From: Levilactobacillus tangyuanensis
Lineage (GTDB): Bacteria; Bacillota; Bacilli; Lactobacillales; Lactobacillaceae
Assembly (NCBI RefSeq): GCF_003946545.1
Contig: NZ_RHOA01000004.1
Coordinates: 62,001 to 126,000, forward strand
DNA length: 64,000 nucleotides
Reading direction: 5' to 3'
In this document: piece after piece, positions 25,760-33,091 of the stretch
Layout of the letters: every line of letters begins with the position of its first letter
Position numbering within the stretch: position 1 is the stretch's first letter
The notes under the pieces: model-generated
What the model saw: the letters and a program-made list of their open reading frames with translations, nothing else
The model's database searches: none
What the model was told of the DNA's origin: nothing
Program-made: the position numbers and the translations under genes

Positions 25760-25936
25760 ATGGCCAAAAAGCGCATGAGTGATGAAGAGGCCAAGCGCTG
25801 GCGTAAGATTGTCTTCATGGATGATGAACACGAGGGCAAGCGTTCATCCCGGCAATCCCACTCCTATGTTTATGGCGAGACCACCCACAGTTCCTCTTGG
25901 TGGGAACGATTACGGCAACGACTAGGTCGCCGTTAA
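25760..25936 (+). CDS. Small basic hypothetical protein, 58 residues
   Basis: The protein begins MAKKRMSDEEAKRWRKIVF and is rich in Lys, Arg, Ser and His, ending in RLRQRLGRR. It is soluble and no family is recognised. ATG 25760 lies 10 bases after AAGGAG. The earlier in-frame TTG is less likely. It is 42 bases downstream of marR and probably co-transcribed, and it ends at a bidirectional terminator. Confidence 0.6.
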   Translation: MAKKRMSDEEAKRWRKIVFMDDEHEGKRSSRQSHSYVYGETTHSSSWWERLRQRLGRR

Positions 25937-25941
25937 AGCGA

Positions 25942-25987
25942 AAAGACCACACGGACCGATTTGAATCGGGGGTGTGGCCTTTTTTTA
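25942..25987. terminator. Bidirectional terminator
   Basis: AAGACCACAC pairs with GTGTGGCCTT, with an inner CCGATTTGAATCGG stem and T/A runs on both sides. It lies between the small basic gene and ohr. Confidence 0.85.
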
Positions 25988-25992
25988 TCGAG

Positions 25993-26442
25993 CTAATTCT
26001 CAATTGGACGAACCGGGGTAAAGTTGGCGACCAACTTCACCTGGACATTGGGTTGTCCCTGCATGAGTTTTGCAACCGGACACCGGCGTTCGGCTAGGTC
26101 GATCATGTCCTTGGCCCGTGCCTCATCGACGCCAGGAATCATGACCTCCGCCGTTAAATAGAACTGGAAGCCACGGGTATCTCGCGCCATCTCCACGATG
26201 GTGTGGACTTTTGAGGTATGTGGTAGGTGATCGCGACGCTCGATTGCCTCTAAGGTGGCATTCAGGCAGGTGCTGAGTGCTAACCCGATGAATTGTTCAG
26301 GATTCGCACCAGGGCGATCGTTTAAGGGATCGCTGACGGGGATGTCTAGGCCGTTGGGAATATAGGAACGACTTTCCAGGCCATCATCGTTGTTGGCGAC
26401 GGTCCGGTACAGCGGTGGGAACTTTTGCGGTTCAGTTGGCAT
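25993..26442 (-). CDS. OsmC/Ohr family peroxiredoxin-like protein
   Basis: This 149-residue member of the OsmC/Ohr fold reduces organic hydroperoxides with a pair of redox cysteines, Cys59 (in ALSTCLNATLE) and Cys121 (in ERRCPVAKLM). The N-terminal region with Arg25 and the NPEQFIGLA stretch before Cys59 match the family. A TTGTTT-17-TAATCT promoter can be read on the minus strand about 50 bases upstream, and the SD is AAGG. It is a single gene that probably protects against organic peroxides. Confidence 0.85.
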   Translation of the reverse strand: MPTEPQKFPPLYRTVANNDDGLESRSYIPNGLDIPVSDPLNDRPGANPEQFIGLALSTCLNATLEAIERRDHLPHTSKVHTIVEMARDTRGFQFYLTAEVMIPGVDEARAKDMIDLAERRCPVAKLMQGQPNVQVKLVANFTPVRPIEN

Positions 26443-26824
26443 ATTAACAACCTTCCTTCACGTTCGTTTGACTCAAGATTACGCTGTTTTGGACGAAAAA
26501 ACAACGGATTTGCCGGCAAAGTGAAAGAGCTTTCAAACAAGCTACACCAATGATGGTTGACTTAGTAAAATGTTGGTCAAACGTAAGACGCCTAGCGATG
26601 TTAACCGGTTGCACGGATGACATATACCAATTTTTGGTATGGCTGGTTTAAGCCGCGAAAGGATTCTAGGTAAAACGTATTAGTAATGCCGGTGAGTTAA
26701 CTATTTAAGCGTTTGTAAAAGTCTTGTAACAATTTTCGAAAAAAGGTAGACCACTAAGGAACACTTCGCTATAATGTAGTCGATGGTAGTAGAGCACTGG
26801 CGCAGAGAATTTGGGGGGAGCCAT
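26443..26824. other. Gene-free stretch with a palindrome
   Basis: The region carries the minus-strand promoter of ohr at its left and a TAGACC-17-TATAAT promoter (TATAAT near 26771) for the small gene at its right. In the middle, ATACCAA-TTT-TTGGTAT (26624-26640) is a perfect 7-bp palindrome that could be an operator. I see no gene. Confidence 0.5.
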
Positions 26825-27004
26825 ATGTTAACTGAACGACTATCTGAAGAAGAAAAACAATTTCAACGAATGACCTGGCGGGCAAAGAAGCATGGTGGCC
26901 AGGTGGTTGAACGGGAAATTATGCAACAATTTACCGCAACCATCGCCGAACAAGATGCCATCTTGGCAGCCGCACGGCAGCGGACGATGAGTTCTGTCAG
27001 CTAG
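26825..27004 (+). CDS. Small hypothetical protein, 59 residues
   Basis: The charged helical protein starts MLTERLSEEEKQFQRMTW. It has no membrane segment, and a coiled coil is possible. ATG 26825 follows GGGGGGA by about 6 bases. The next small gene begins 45 bases after the stop, so the two form a tiny operon ending at a very strong terminator. No family is recognised. Confidence 0.6.
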   Translation: MLTERLSEEEKQFQRMTWRAKKHGGQVVEREIMQQFTATIAEQDAILAAARQRTMSSVS

Positions 27005-27049
27005 TACCTGGTGACGCGGCTGTCGGTTTTGCCTTGGGGGGCGAATGAG

Positions 27050-27166
27050 ATGAAGCATCCAACGATCTATTACGTTTATTATCTCGCGGGGGTGGCCTTC
27101 GTCGGTCTCATGGTCGACGTGATTTGGCACATGCTCCGTTTGTGGTTAGAAGCAAGTCATATGTAA
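27050..27166 (+). CDS. Single-span membrane microprotein, 38 residues
   Basis: The ORF reads MKHPTIYYVYYLAGVAFVGL, then MVDVIWHMLRLW, and ends EASHM. It has one transmembrane helix (about residues 8-27) and an amphipathic tail. GGGGGG lies 8 bases before the ATG, and a 20-bp terminator follows 13 bases after the stop. It could be a regulator or stabiliser of a membrane partner. The partner is unknown. Confidence 0.6.
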   Translation: MKHPTIYYVYYLAGVAFVGLMVDVIWHMLRLWLEASHM

Positions 27167-27178
27167 CGACAATGACAG

Positions 27179-27225
27179 AAAAGGGTTTTCTTCAAGCAAG
27201 TTTTGCTTGAAGAAAACCCTTTTTA
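27179..27225. terminator. Very strong bidirectional terminator
   Basis: AAAAGGGTTTTCTTCAAGCA pairs perfectly over about 20 bp with its partner around a short loop, with T and A runs flanking. It lies between the microprotein gene and the minus-strand membrane protein gene. Confidence 0.92.
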
Positions 27226-27227
27226 AT

Positions 27228-28139
27228 TTATTCGTTTTTTGAGACGAGCTCTGGCGCTCTGGCCAACTTGCGATAGGCAACCGTGATTCCCAGAAAAAAA
27301 CTCGCTGCTAGGACCGTTGTCAGTGGGAGCATCTTGAACATGGCTTGCGGTAAGACCAGGGCCAATACCGGAAAGGCATACGCCGCGGGTAACTTGATTC
27401 GCAAGGCGGTGAGCAAGAGGAACACCAATGGGAGACTGATCGCCGCCGCTAAGAGCCAAGGTGCGGCGAACAGGTGGATGAATACCCCAATCGCGGCCGC
27501 CCCGGTCAAGGCAATGACCTGGCGAGCAGCTATCTTGGCATTGTAACCGGGTTTCTGGAGGACTTCGAAGAACACGACCATGACTGGTGGAATCCCGGCC
27601 ATTTGGCCTTTACCGGCCAGCCACACGGCTAGGATCCAGACCAGACTGGCCACCAGGTAAATGGCCATGTGTTTCAGACTCATCGGTGTGCGTTCTGGTC
27701 CCTTACCCGGATGATGGCGTAGCACAACGGCGATCGCCAGGATGAGGGTAAAGCCTAGGACGGTGAAGATGTATGACCAATGACTGGCGTTGGTCAGGAC
27801 CGGCAAAAGGCCGGTGGCAAAGGATGGTGCAAGAGGGGAATTCATGAGCCGGAGCAACAGTAAGATGAGGGCGATGGTCACGAACACCTTGAGACCATAA
27901 CTGATAGTGAGCATATTGACAAGAAAACCAATCAGCGCGGCCACGGATGGTCCCAGAAAAACATTTTCCGGATGAGACATCCACTCGCGGTTGTGATAAA
28001 TCCATAGACCGGTGGTCAGGGGTCCCAGCTCCGGCATAATGGTTTCGATGTCGCCGGACCAGGTGGCCAGGCCGATCATCGCTAAGACGAAGGCAAAACC
28101 GATCAGGTAGTCCAACGTTTTTTCTTTAGAGAAAGACAT
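27228..28139 (-). CDS. Multi-span membrane protein of unknown function
   Basis: This 303-residue protein has about nine to ten hydrophobic helices. It has a GPSVAALIGFLVNM segment near residue 64 and a cytoplasmic HHPGKGPERTPMS loop near 144. The arrangement faintly recalls HPP-type or FUSC-like integral membrane proteins, but I cannot place it. The SD is weak (GGGTGAAAACG). A possible small gene and a terminated RNA lie upstream on the same strand, so its expression may depend on read-through of that terminator. Confidence 0.65.
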   Translation of the reverse strand: MSFSKEKTLDYLIGFAFVLAMIGLATWSGDIETIMPELGPLTTGLWIYHNREWMSHPENVFLGPSVAALIGFLVNMLTISYGLKVFVTIALILLLLRLMNSPLAPSFATGLLPVLTNASHWSYIFTVLGFTLILAIAVVLRHHPGKGPERTPMSLKHMAIYLVASLVWILAVWLAGKGQMAGIPPVMVVFFEVLQKPGYNAKIAARQVIALTGAAAIGVFIHLFAAPWLLAAAISLPLVFLLLTALRIKLPAAYAFPVLALVLPQAMFKMLPLTTVLAASFFLGITVAYRKLARAPELVSKNE

Positions 28140-28152
28140 AATCGACTCGTTT

Positions 28153-28467
28153 TCACCCGTATAAATTTTGCAAGAAATCGGTGATTAAAATAATTTTCCG
28201 GTTTGGATGGTCATACGGGAAGCCATCCACAATCAATTGGCGACCAACAAAGGGAAGTGGTCGCCAATACGTCTGCTTATTATTTTCATAATTATATAAG
28301 AGCCTGCCAGGGGTGTCAAACCGAGGCAGGTCTTGAGATAATCCCTCTAAGCCGGCATTTGTATGCGGATTTGGACGAACAAGACGCACAATGGGTTGGG
28401 TGATAGATGGAATTCGATATATTATTATAGAATAAGTCAATGACGATTTTGGAATAATTAAGGGCAT
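28153..28467 (-). CDS. Doubtful ORF, 104 residues or shorter
   Basis: The C-terminal half (RLLYNYENNKQTYWRPLPF, then HPNRKIILITDFLQ) reads like real protein, while the first 35 residues do not. The ATG lies directly after the T-run of a terminator and no SD precedes it or any internal start. The ORF ends 13 bases before the membrane protein gene. It may be a remnant of a gene or a translated region with an unusual start. Confidence 0.25.
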   Translation of the reverse strand: MPLIIPKSSLTYSIIIYRIPSITQPIVRLVRPNPHTNAGLEGLSQDLPRFDTPGRLLYNYENNKQTYWRPLPFVGRQLIVDGFPYDHPNRKIILITDFLQNLYG

Positions 28468-28603
28468 AAAAAAAGCTAGTTACGTCGAGGCGCAACCAGC
28501 AGAATAGAAGTATGTGTACGGTTTCGATGGTGTTAATAATGGCAAAATGTCAATTAACTCCTCCAACGATCGAATCCCGTAGCAGGCTCTCGCCTGAATA
28601 TGT
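28468..28603 (-). ncRNA. Candidate structured RNA or riboswitch-like leader
   Basis: Read on the minus strand, the promoter leads to a transcript of about 135 nt. It begins with hairpin CAGGC-GAGA-GCCTG, continues through GGAGGAG, and ends in a terminator with 10-bp stem GCTGGTTGCG/CGTAACTAGC and seven T. GGAGGAG is followed 4 bases later by TTG and a six-codon frame. AGGCG of the first hairpin is also complementary to CGCCT in the terminator, so the two structures could compete. It is either an independent sRNA or an attenuator for the downstream membrane protein. Confidence 0.55.
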
Positions 28604-28609
28604 AAGTTC

Positions 28610-28638
28610 ATTATAACCTGCTAGCGGTGGTCTGTAAA
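28610..28638 (-). promoter_or_regulatory. Strong minus-strand promoter
   Basis: TTTACA (28638-28633) and a perfect TATAAT (28615-28610) are 17 bp apart on the minus strand. Confidence 0.75.
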
Positions 28639-28658
28639 CCATAAATTTAAAGTTTCAC

Positions 28659-29030
28659 TTAAGCTATTATCATTAGTAAAACGATTAATGTCACTATTGA
28701 CGGCATTCCTTGTAGCCAAAAGATTGATCGCTTCACCGTTAGACTACCGAATATTGCGACAATTATCACAAAGATTAGGAGGAGGGCACTGGTGGTTAGG
28801 CGAGCCTGGCCGTTCAGCAGCCACTGGCTGGCCAATAGGGTACCGCCAAGCATGCCATTGTAAATGCCTTGGTTCGCGAGAGCGGTCTGTGCGGCGGCTT
28901 GGCGGACAAACTCGAGTGGCATGCCAAAGGCCTGTGCCTGAAATTCGGGGCGTCCCCAAATTTCCAGGACCATGATACCAAGGTGTTCGATACCAACGAG
29001 AATAATTAAAACGGTGATTAGAAGTGACAT
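28659..29030 (-). CDS. DUF1304 membrane protein
   Basis: This 123-residue protein with four hydrophobic helices matches the DUF1304 family, for which no function is established. The middle motif ANQGIYNGMLGG is typical. The start at 29030 has AAGAAGG 8 bases upstream. The longer frame beginning at 29069 lacks an SD. It is a single gene, divergent from the AP2-domain gene. Confidence 0.78.
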   Translation of the reverse strand: MSLLITVLIILVGIEHLGIMVLEIWGRPEFQAQAFGMPLEFVRQAAAQTALANQGIYNGMLGGTLLASQWLLNGQARLTTSALLLIFVIIVAIFGSLTVKRSIFWLQGMPSIVTLIVLLMIIA

Positions 29031-29240
29031 AAACAAAACCTTCTTCTCTCTATAGTAGATAATGACCAAATTGATCGGTGGATTGGCGATTGTGGGGCAA
29101 AATCATTCGTACTTTAAGCTAATTTTTAGTTTGGCGTGTAGAATAATAAGTAAGATTATTTATGTCAGGGGAGCTTTAGCCATTCACGGGGAGAATGGCG
29201 TCATGACAATCTTTTTGAAATCTGAATGGAGGAATTATCT

Positions 29241-29732
29241 ATGAGACTCCTAGACTTAAGTGGACAACAATTCGGCAGACTGACGGTTATCCGTCGTGAT
29301 GGTACCGCGAAAAACGGTAACGCCACGTGGTTATGCAAATGTAGCTGTGGCAATTTAGTCACGGTTGACAGTTATCGCCTCCGTCACGGGATTACGGTCA
29401 GCTGTGGCTGTTACCGTCGTGACATCAGTAAAGAGCGTTTGACCAAGGATCCCCGGACCCGTAAGCAGATTGGGAATGCGACTAATTTGCCTTTAGTTAA
29501 CGGTTCGAATGTTGCGGCCTTAACCAAGATTAGCTCCCGGAATATCTCCGGCGTTATCGGTGTCAGCTTTGATAAGCGCTCTGGTAAGTGGGCCGCACGC
29601 CTATTTTACCATGGCCGTTACATTTTGAATCAAACTTTCAGTGAATTTTCCGACGCCGTCGCGGCCCGCAAGGCGGCAGAACAACAATTGAACCAAAACG
29701 AAGAACTTAAAGTTGAGGCCGCTGAAGGCTAA
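29241..29732 (+). CDS. AP2-domain DNA-binding protein with Cys-rich N-terminus
   Basis: This 163-residue protein has two parts. Residues 1-60 have the LSGQQFGRLTVI start and a zinc-binding pattern CKCSCGN and SCGCYRRD, common in phage HNH-associated proteins. Residues 95-145 form an AP2/ERF-like three-strand domain with GVIGVSFDKRSGKWAARL and a helix rich in Ala/Lys. No HNH nuclease motif is present, so it probably binds DNA without cutting it. ATG 29241 follows GGAGG by 8 bases. It stands alone with a terminator, without phage neighbours. It is likely a domesticated phage or homing-endonuclease relic. Confidence 0.8.
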   Translation: MRLLDLSGQQFGRLTVIRRDGTAKNGNATWLCKCSCGNLVTVDSYRLRHGITVSCGCYRRDISKERLTKDPRTRKQIGNATNLPLVNGSNVAALTKISSRNISGVIGVSFDKRSGKWAARLFYHGRYILNQTFSEFSDAVAARKAAEQQLNQNEELKVEAAEG

Positions 29733-29771
29733 ACGCTTTAATGAATCAGCAGAATAATATAGAAGCCAAGT

Positions 29772-29800
29772 AGCCGTTCCCAGTAGGGGGCGGCTTTTTT
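29772..29800 (+). terminator. Terminator of the AP2-domain gene
   Basis: AGCCG and CGGCT enclose an inner CCC/GGG pairing, followed by six T. Confidence 0.75.
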
Positions 29801-29873
29801 GGTGCCCTTGAGCAGTTAGATTGCACCAGACCATTGTCTTTAGGTAGACTGACAAAATATTTGTGACCGATTG

Positions 29874-29901
29874 TGTGACTTTTCTCGGTGTTGTTCGTTG
29901 T
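29874..29901 (+). promoter_or_regulatory. Possible ECF-type promoter of the sigma operon
   Basis: TGTGAC (29874-29879) and CGTTGT (29896-29901) are 16 bp apart, resembling TGAAAC/CGTC promoters of ECF sigma factors. A second TGTGAC lies 12 bases upstream. Autoregulation is a guess. Confidence 0.25.
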
Positions 29902-29921
29902 CTAGGTGGGAGGGGGAGCAG

Positions 29922-30404
29922 ATGCGCTTACAGCAATATGAATCACAGCTGGCCGACTTAGCTATCACCGTTCGCCATTATCTCATCAGTCGGGGAGCCG
30001 ATGCAGAGGTTGCAGCGGATGTGACGCAAGACGTCTTTGTCAAATTATTGGAAATGGAGTTAATCTTACCGGCCGACCAATTGCGGCCTTATATGTTTCG
30101 TGTTGCTTGGACGACGTATCTCGATATTTTTCGCAGGCAACAACGCTACCAGCGGCTAGTGGGGTTGTATTTACGGCCAACTCAGGCAAACCCTGGATTA
30201 GACGGTATTGATGAGAACCTGACCCGTGGGTTAGCGAGGCTGAAGGCAACAGAGCGACAGTTGTTGGTCTTACGGTACGTCGAGGGACTCAGCGTCCAGC
30301 AGACCGCTGAGCGGCTGCAATTGAAGCTGTCGGCCACGAAGATGCGGTTACGACGGGTTCATCGCAAGTTAGAACGACTAATGAGGAGTGAAGAGTGTGA
30401 ATGA
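29922..30404 (+). CDS. ECF-type RNA polymerase sigma factor
   Basis: This 160-residue sigma-70 family protein has region 2 (about 20-85, with VTQDVFVKLLEM and RPYMFRVAWTTYLDIFRRQ) and region 4 (about 105-155, with LRYVEGLSVQQTAERLQLKLSATKMRLRR). It has no region 1 or 3, as in extracytoplasmic-function sigma factors. The ATG at 29922 follows GGGAGGGGGAG. An upstream frame start at 29871 has no SD. Its stop overlaps the start of the membrane-anchored partner by 8 bases, the standard sigma/anti-sigma arrangement. Such factors are few in lactobacilli and usually answer envelope stress. Confidence 0.88.
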   Translation: MRLQQYESQLADLAITVRHYLISRGADAEVAADVTQDVFVKLLEMELILPADQLRPYMFRVAWTTYLDIFRRQQRYQRLVGLYLRPTQANPGLDGIDENLTRGLARLKATERQLLVLRYVEGLSVQQTAERLQLKLSATKMRLRRVHRKLERLMRSEECE

Positions 30405-31317
30405 CGGAAAAGAGTTCAAACGACTGGCTCAAGGGATTAAGATTCGGCGTTGGGGAATAACGATCGTCCTGATCGTGGGCATCGTATTGGGAATGACTGG
30501 GGTTACGTATAAGCTGACCCAGGTCAAGGCCAGCCGGGAGTCCAGTTCATTGATGCGATATATGTACGTGATTGGGGAGATCATGTCGCCAAATATCCAG
30601 CATGATGACCTGCGCTTGGCGGATACTAATTTGATGGGCGGCAAGGTGGTCAGCCACCGATATAAGGAAATTGAGGGACAGCGTTTTCCGTGGTCGACCA
30701 GTTCTAGCAATTATTCTTGGCTGTTAAATTCTGGGCAAACGGACTTGATATCACGAACATCAGCAAATTTTGGGCCGTCGTCCTATGACCAGGACACGCA
30801 ACAGAAAATTCCATCATTCTATAATCTAAAGATGCAAAAACACTCGATGAAGGTGGTTCATGAGGCTAAAGAGGTGGCTAAGACTAAGGGGGCTATCGCT
30901 GAGGTGGCACTGACCTTTAAGCAGCCAATGACCTATGACGAGATCCAGGGGAAGCTGCCTAAGGAACTTCACGCGACTTGGTATTGGCTGGGGGCCAAAG
31001 GGGATACCGATGTCACTTACGTGGATAATAATTACCTGGGATTCAGCGCAAATGACCAGGGTAAACTGACCAAGGGCGATTACTTCCGTCTTCGTGGGAC
31101 GTTAGAGGCGGCCAAGCCCTACCACCTGGTTTACGACAACTTTGACGTCTTTAAGTATGCGTGGCAATACGCCAAAAAGCATCCTAACTTCGAAACGGCG
31201 CCATTCTCTGGGGTCATTGTGACCGGGAATAGTCGTGATTTTAAAAAGTTAGTCAAGGCCGATTGGGTCGTTGCTAGTTCGGCAGGGATTGTTGCGCCTA
31301 AGACCACCATAAAATGA
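30397..31317 (+). CDS. Membrane-anchored anti-sigma factor
   Basis: This 306-residue protein has a short cytoplasmic N-terminus (about 1-18), one transmembrane helix (about 20-42) and a large extracellular domain. The sequence, including SWLLNSGQTDL near 107 and FETAPFSGVIVTG near 270, fits the sigma-factor-regulator N- and C-terminal domain pair seen in Firmicute anti-sigma proteins. It probably holds the adjacent sigma factor at the membrane until an envelope signal acts. The GTG at 30397 lies 8 bases after GAGGAG. The GTG at 30388 sits on that SD. Confidence 0.8.
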   Translation: MNDGKEFKRLAQGIKIRRWGITIVLIVGIVLGMTGVTYKLTQVKASRESSSLMRYMYVIGEIMSPNIQHDDLRLADTNLMGGKVVSHRYKEIEGQRFPWSTSSSNYSWLLNSGQTDLISRTSANFGPSSYDQDTQQKIPSFYNLKMQKHSMKVVHEAKEVAKTKGAIAEVALTFKQPMTYDEIQGKLPKELHATWYWLGAKGDTDVTYVDNNYLGFSANDQGKLTKGDYFRLRGTLEAAKPYHLVYDNFDVFKYAWQYAKKHPNFETAPFSGVIVTGNSRDFKKLVKADWVVASSAGIVAPKTTIK

Positions 31318-31329
31318 TTTATGAGAAAT

Positions 31330-31358
31330 TTGACATTTTTCTAATCAAAGTTTAATCT
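31330..31358 (+). promoter_or_regulatory. Promoter of the M20 dipeptidase gene
   Basis: A perfect TTGACA (31330-31335) and TAATCT (31353-31358) are 17 bp apart. The start of transcription is expected near 31365. Confidence 0.65.
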
Positions 31359-31392
31359 CATAAGTAACTCAAATTTTACCTGACCATAAAGA

Positions 31393-31436
31393 CATCAGAG
31401 AGTTAACTCGTTCTGATGGCTTGCCAGAACGATTTT
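31393..31436 (+). promoter_or_regulatory. Two mutually exclusive hairpins (attenuator-like)
   Basis: CATCAGA/TCTGATG (31393-31418) and CGTTCTG/CAGAACG followed by ATTTTT (31409-31436) share the bases TCTG and cannot form together. The second looks like a terminator and lies between the promoter and the dipeptidase gene. The pair therefore has the form of an antiterminator/terminator switch. Alternatively the second hairpin simply ends the sigma operon. Confidence 0.5.
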
Positions 31437-31460
31437 TAATTTAAAAGGGAGCGTGGTTGA

Positions 31461-32837
31461 ATGTCAGCAAGCGAAATCGATCAATTACAAAACGCCGTAG
31501 AAGAGGCCTTGGTCGCTGACCGACAGCGATTGGGCAAGTACTTAAGCATCGAAACGGTTTCGGCCCAGAAAAAGGGGATTCCAGAAACCGTCGCGTTTGT
31601 GCAACAGTCTTTTGAAGAACTTGGGGCCAAAGTTCAGGTCTGGCGAGATATTCCCGGCAGTAACCCCTTCATTTTTGCAACACTACCGGCAGGAGCAACC
31701 GGTAATGCTAATAAGACCCTACTCTTCTATAACCATTACGATGTTCAGCCGCCAGAACCACTGGAAGAATGGCATACCGAACCCTTTAAATTAACTGAGG
31801 TTGACGGAAAGTACGTGGCCCGTGGTGTTTCCGATGACAAAGGGGAACTCATGGCGCGATTGTCGGCGGTCAAAGCCTTACAGAACGCCGGCGGCCTCCC
31901 TTGCAATCTCAAGTTCGTTCTTGAGGGTGAGGAAGAGATTGGGAGTGTCCATATTCCCCAAATGACTCAAAAACATGCGGCTGATCTCGCGGCCAATGTT
32001 GTGGTTTGGGAAACGGGTGGCAAGGATGCCGATGAAAACTTTAATATCACCTGTGGGGTCAAAGGCATCATGAGTTTTGAACTGACCGTTCAAACGGCGG
32101 CCGTCGACCTACACTCCTCGTTCGCTGCTTACGCCGACAACGCGGCTTGGCGGTTGACACGGGCGTTGGCCTCGTTACGGGGACCCGACAATCAAATCCT
32201 GGTCGATGGCTTCTACGATGACATTCGGGAGCTGACCGCCCCCGAGAGATCGGCAATTGCCGATCTCAACTTTAACGAGGCCAAGACCAGAGCTAACTTT
32301 GGGATTACGGGGCCATTAGTCACCGATGATCCCAAGACGGCCCTCACCAATGCCACGACCATGACGATCAATGGCCTAACGAGTGGGTATGAGGGGGATG
32401 GGGTTAAGACCGTCCTACCGAAGTTTGCCAAGGCCAAGCTTGACTGTCGCTTGGTACCAGATCAGCGGCCGGAGAGATTGGCCCACCTTATTCAAGCGCA
32501 GTTGGATCGAAATGGGTTTGATGATGTTCATGTGAATTATTTACTAGGTGAAAATCCGTTTAGATCTGACCTGACCGATCCCTTTGTTCAGGCAACGGTG
32601 GCGACGGCTCATGAGGTCTATGGTGACCAGGTTAAATTGGTGCCGAACACGCCAGGTACCGGTCCTCAGGCGCCATTCGACGAGGCTCTTCACGCACCGA
32701 TCGTGGCCTTTGGGGCCAACTGGTCAGGTTCGGGCGCCCATGCGCCTAACGAGAGCGTTCGGATTGCTGATTACGCTCAGGATGTGTTCTATACGGCCCG
32801 TCTATTACAAAACTTTGGGGCAACTGACAACAAGTAA
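31461..32837 (+). CDS. M20 family metallopeptidase (dipeptidase)
   Basis: This 458-residue zinc peptidase of the M20/ArgE/DapE/CNDP-like group cleaves peptides or acylated amino acids in the cytosol. Metal ligands are visible: His in FYNHYDVQP near residue 93, Asp in GVSDDKGELMAR near 126, the EGEEEIGS pair near 158, Asp in VVWETGGKD-like context, and the late His in GSGAHAPNE. A dimerisation domain occupies about 195-320. GGGAG lies 9 bases before the ATG. Exact substrates cannot be read from sequence. A terminator follows. Confidence 0.88.
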   Translation: MSASEIDQLQNAVEEALVADRQRLGKYLSIETVSAQKKGIPETVAFVQQSFEELGAKVQVWRDIPGSNPFIFATLPAGATGNANKTLLFYNHYDVQPPEPLEEWHTEPFKLTEVDGKYVARGVSDDKGELMARLSAVKALQNAGGLPCNLKFVLEGEEEIGSVHIPQMTQKHAADLAANVVVWETGGKDADENFNITCGVKGIMSFELTVQTAAVDLHSSFAAYADNAAWRLTRALASLRGPDNQILVDGFYDDIRELTAPERSAIADLNFNEAKTRANFGITGPLVTDDPKTALTNATTMTINGLTSGYEGDGVKTVLPKFAKAKLDCRLVPDQRPERLAHLIQAQLDRNGFDDVHVNYLLGENPFRSDLTDPFVQATVATAHEVYGDQVKLVPNTPGTGPQAPFDEALHAPIVAFGANWSGSGAHAPNESVRIADYAQDVFYTARLLQNFGATDNK

Positions 32838-32854
32838 ATCGCTGATCCATCGCG

Positions 32855-32884
32855 GGAGTCGTGACTAAGTCACGGCTCTTTTTT
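32855..32884 (+). terminator. Terminator of the dipeptidase gene
   Basis: GAGTCGTGAC pairs with GTCACGGCTC around TAA, followed by six T. Confidence 0.9.
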
Positions 32885-33091
32885 GTTGCGGCAGTCAGGT
32901 CATTGGGGGGAGGCTGTGGGCAATGAAGGATGCCGTGGTCCCGCGACCATCGAGCTTGTATATAATCCGATGAAACGATTCAATACTAATCCTTATCGGT
33001 TACTTAACATTTAAACATATAATGGTTAACGGGGATTTCGAATTGTGATACACTTTTATTAAATAAGTGATAATCAAGGAGGAATGTTGAT

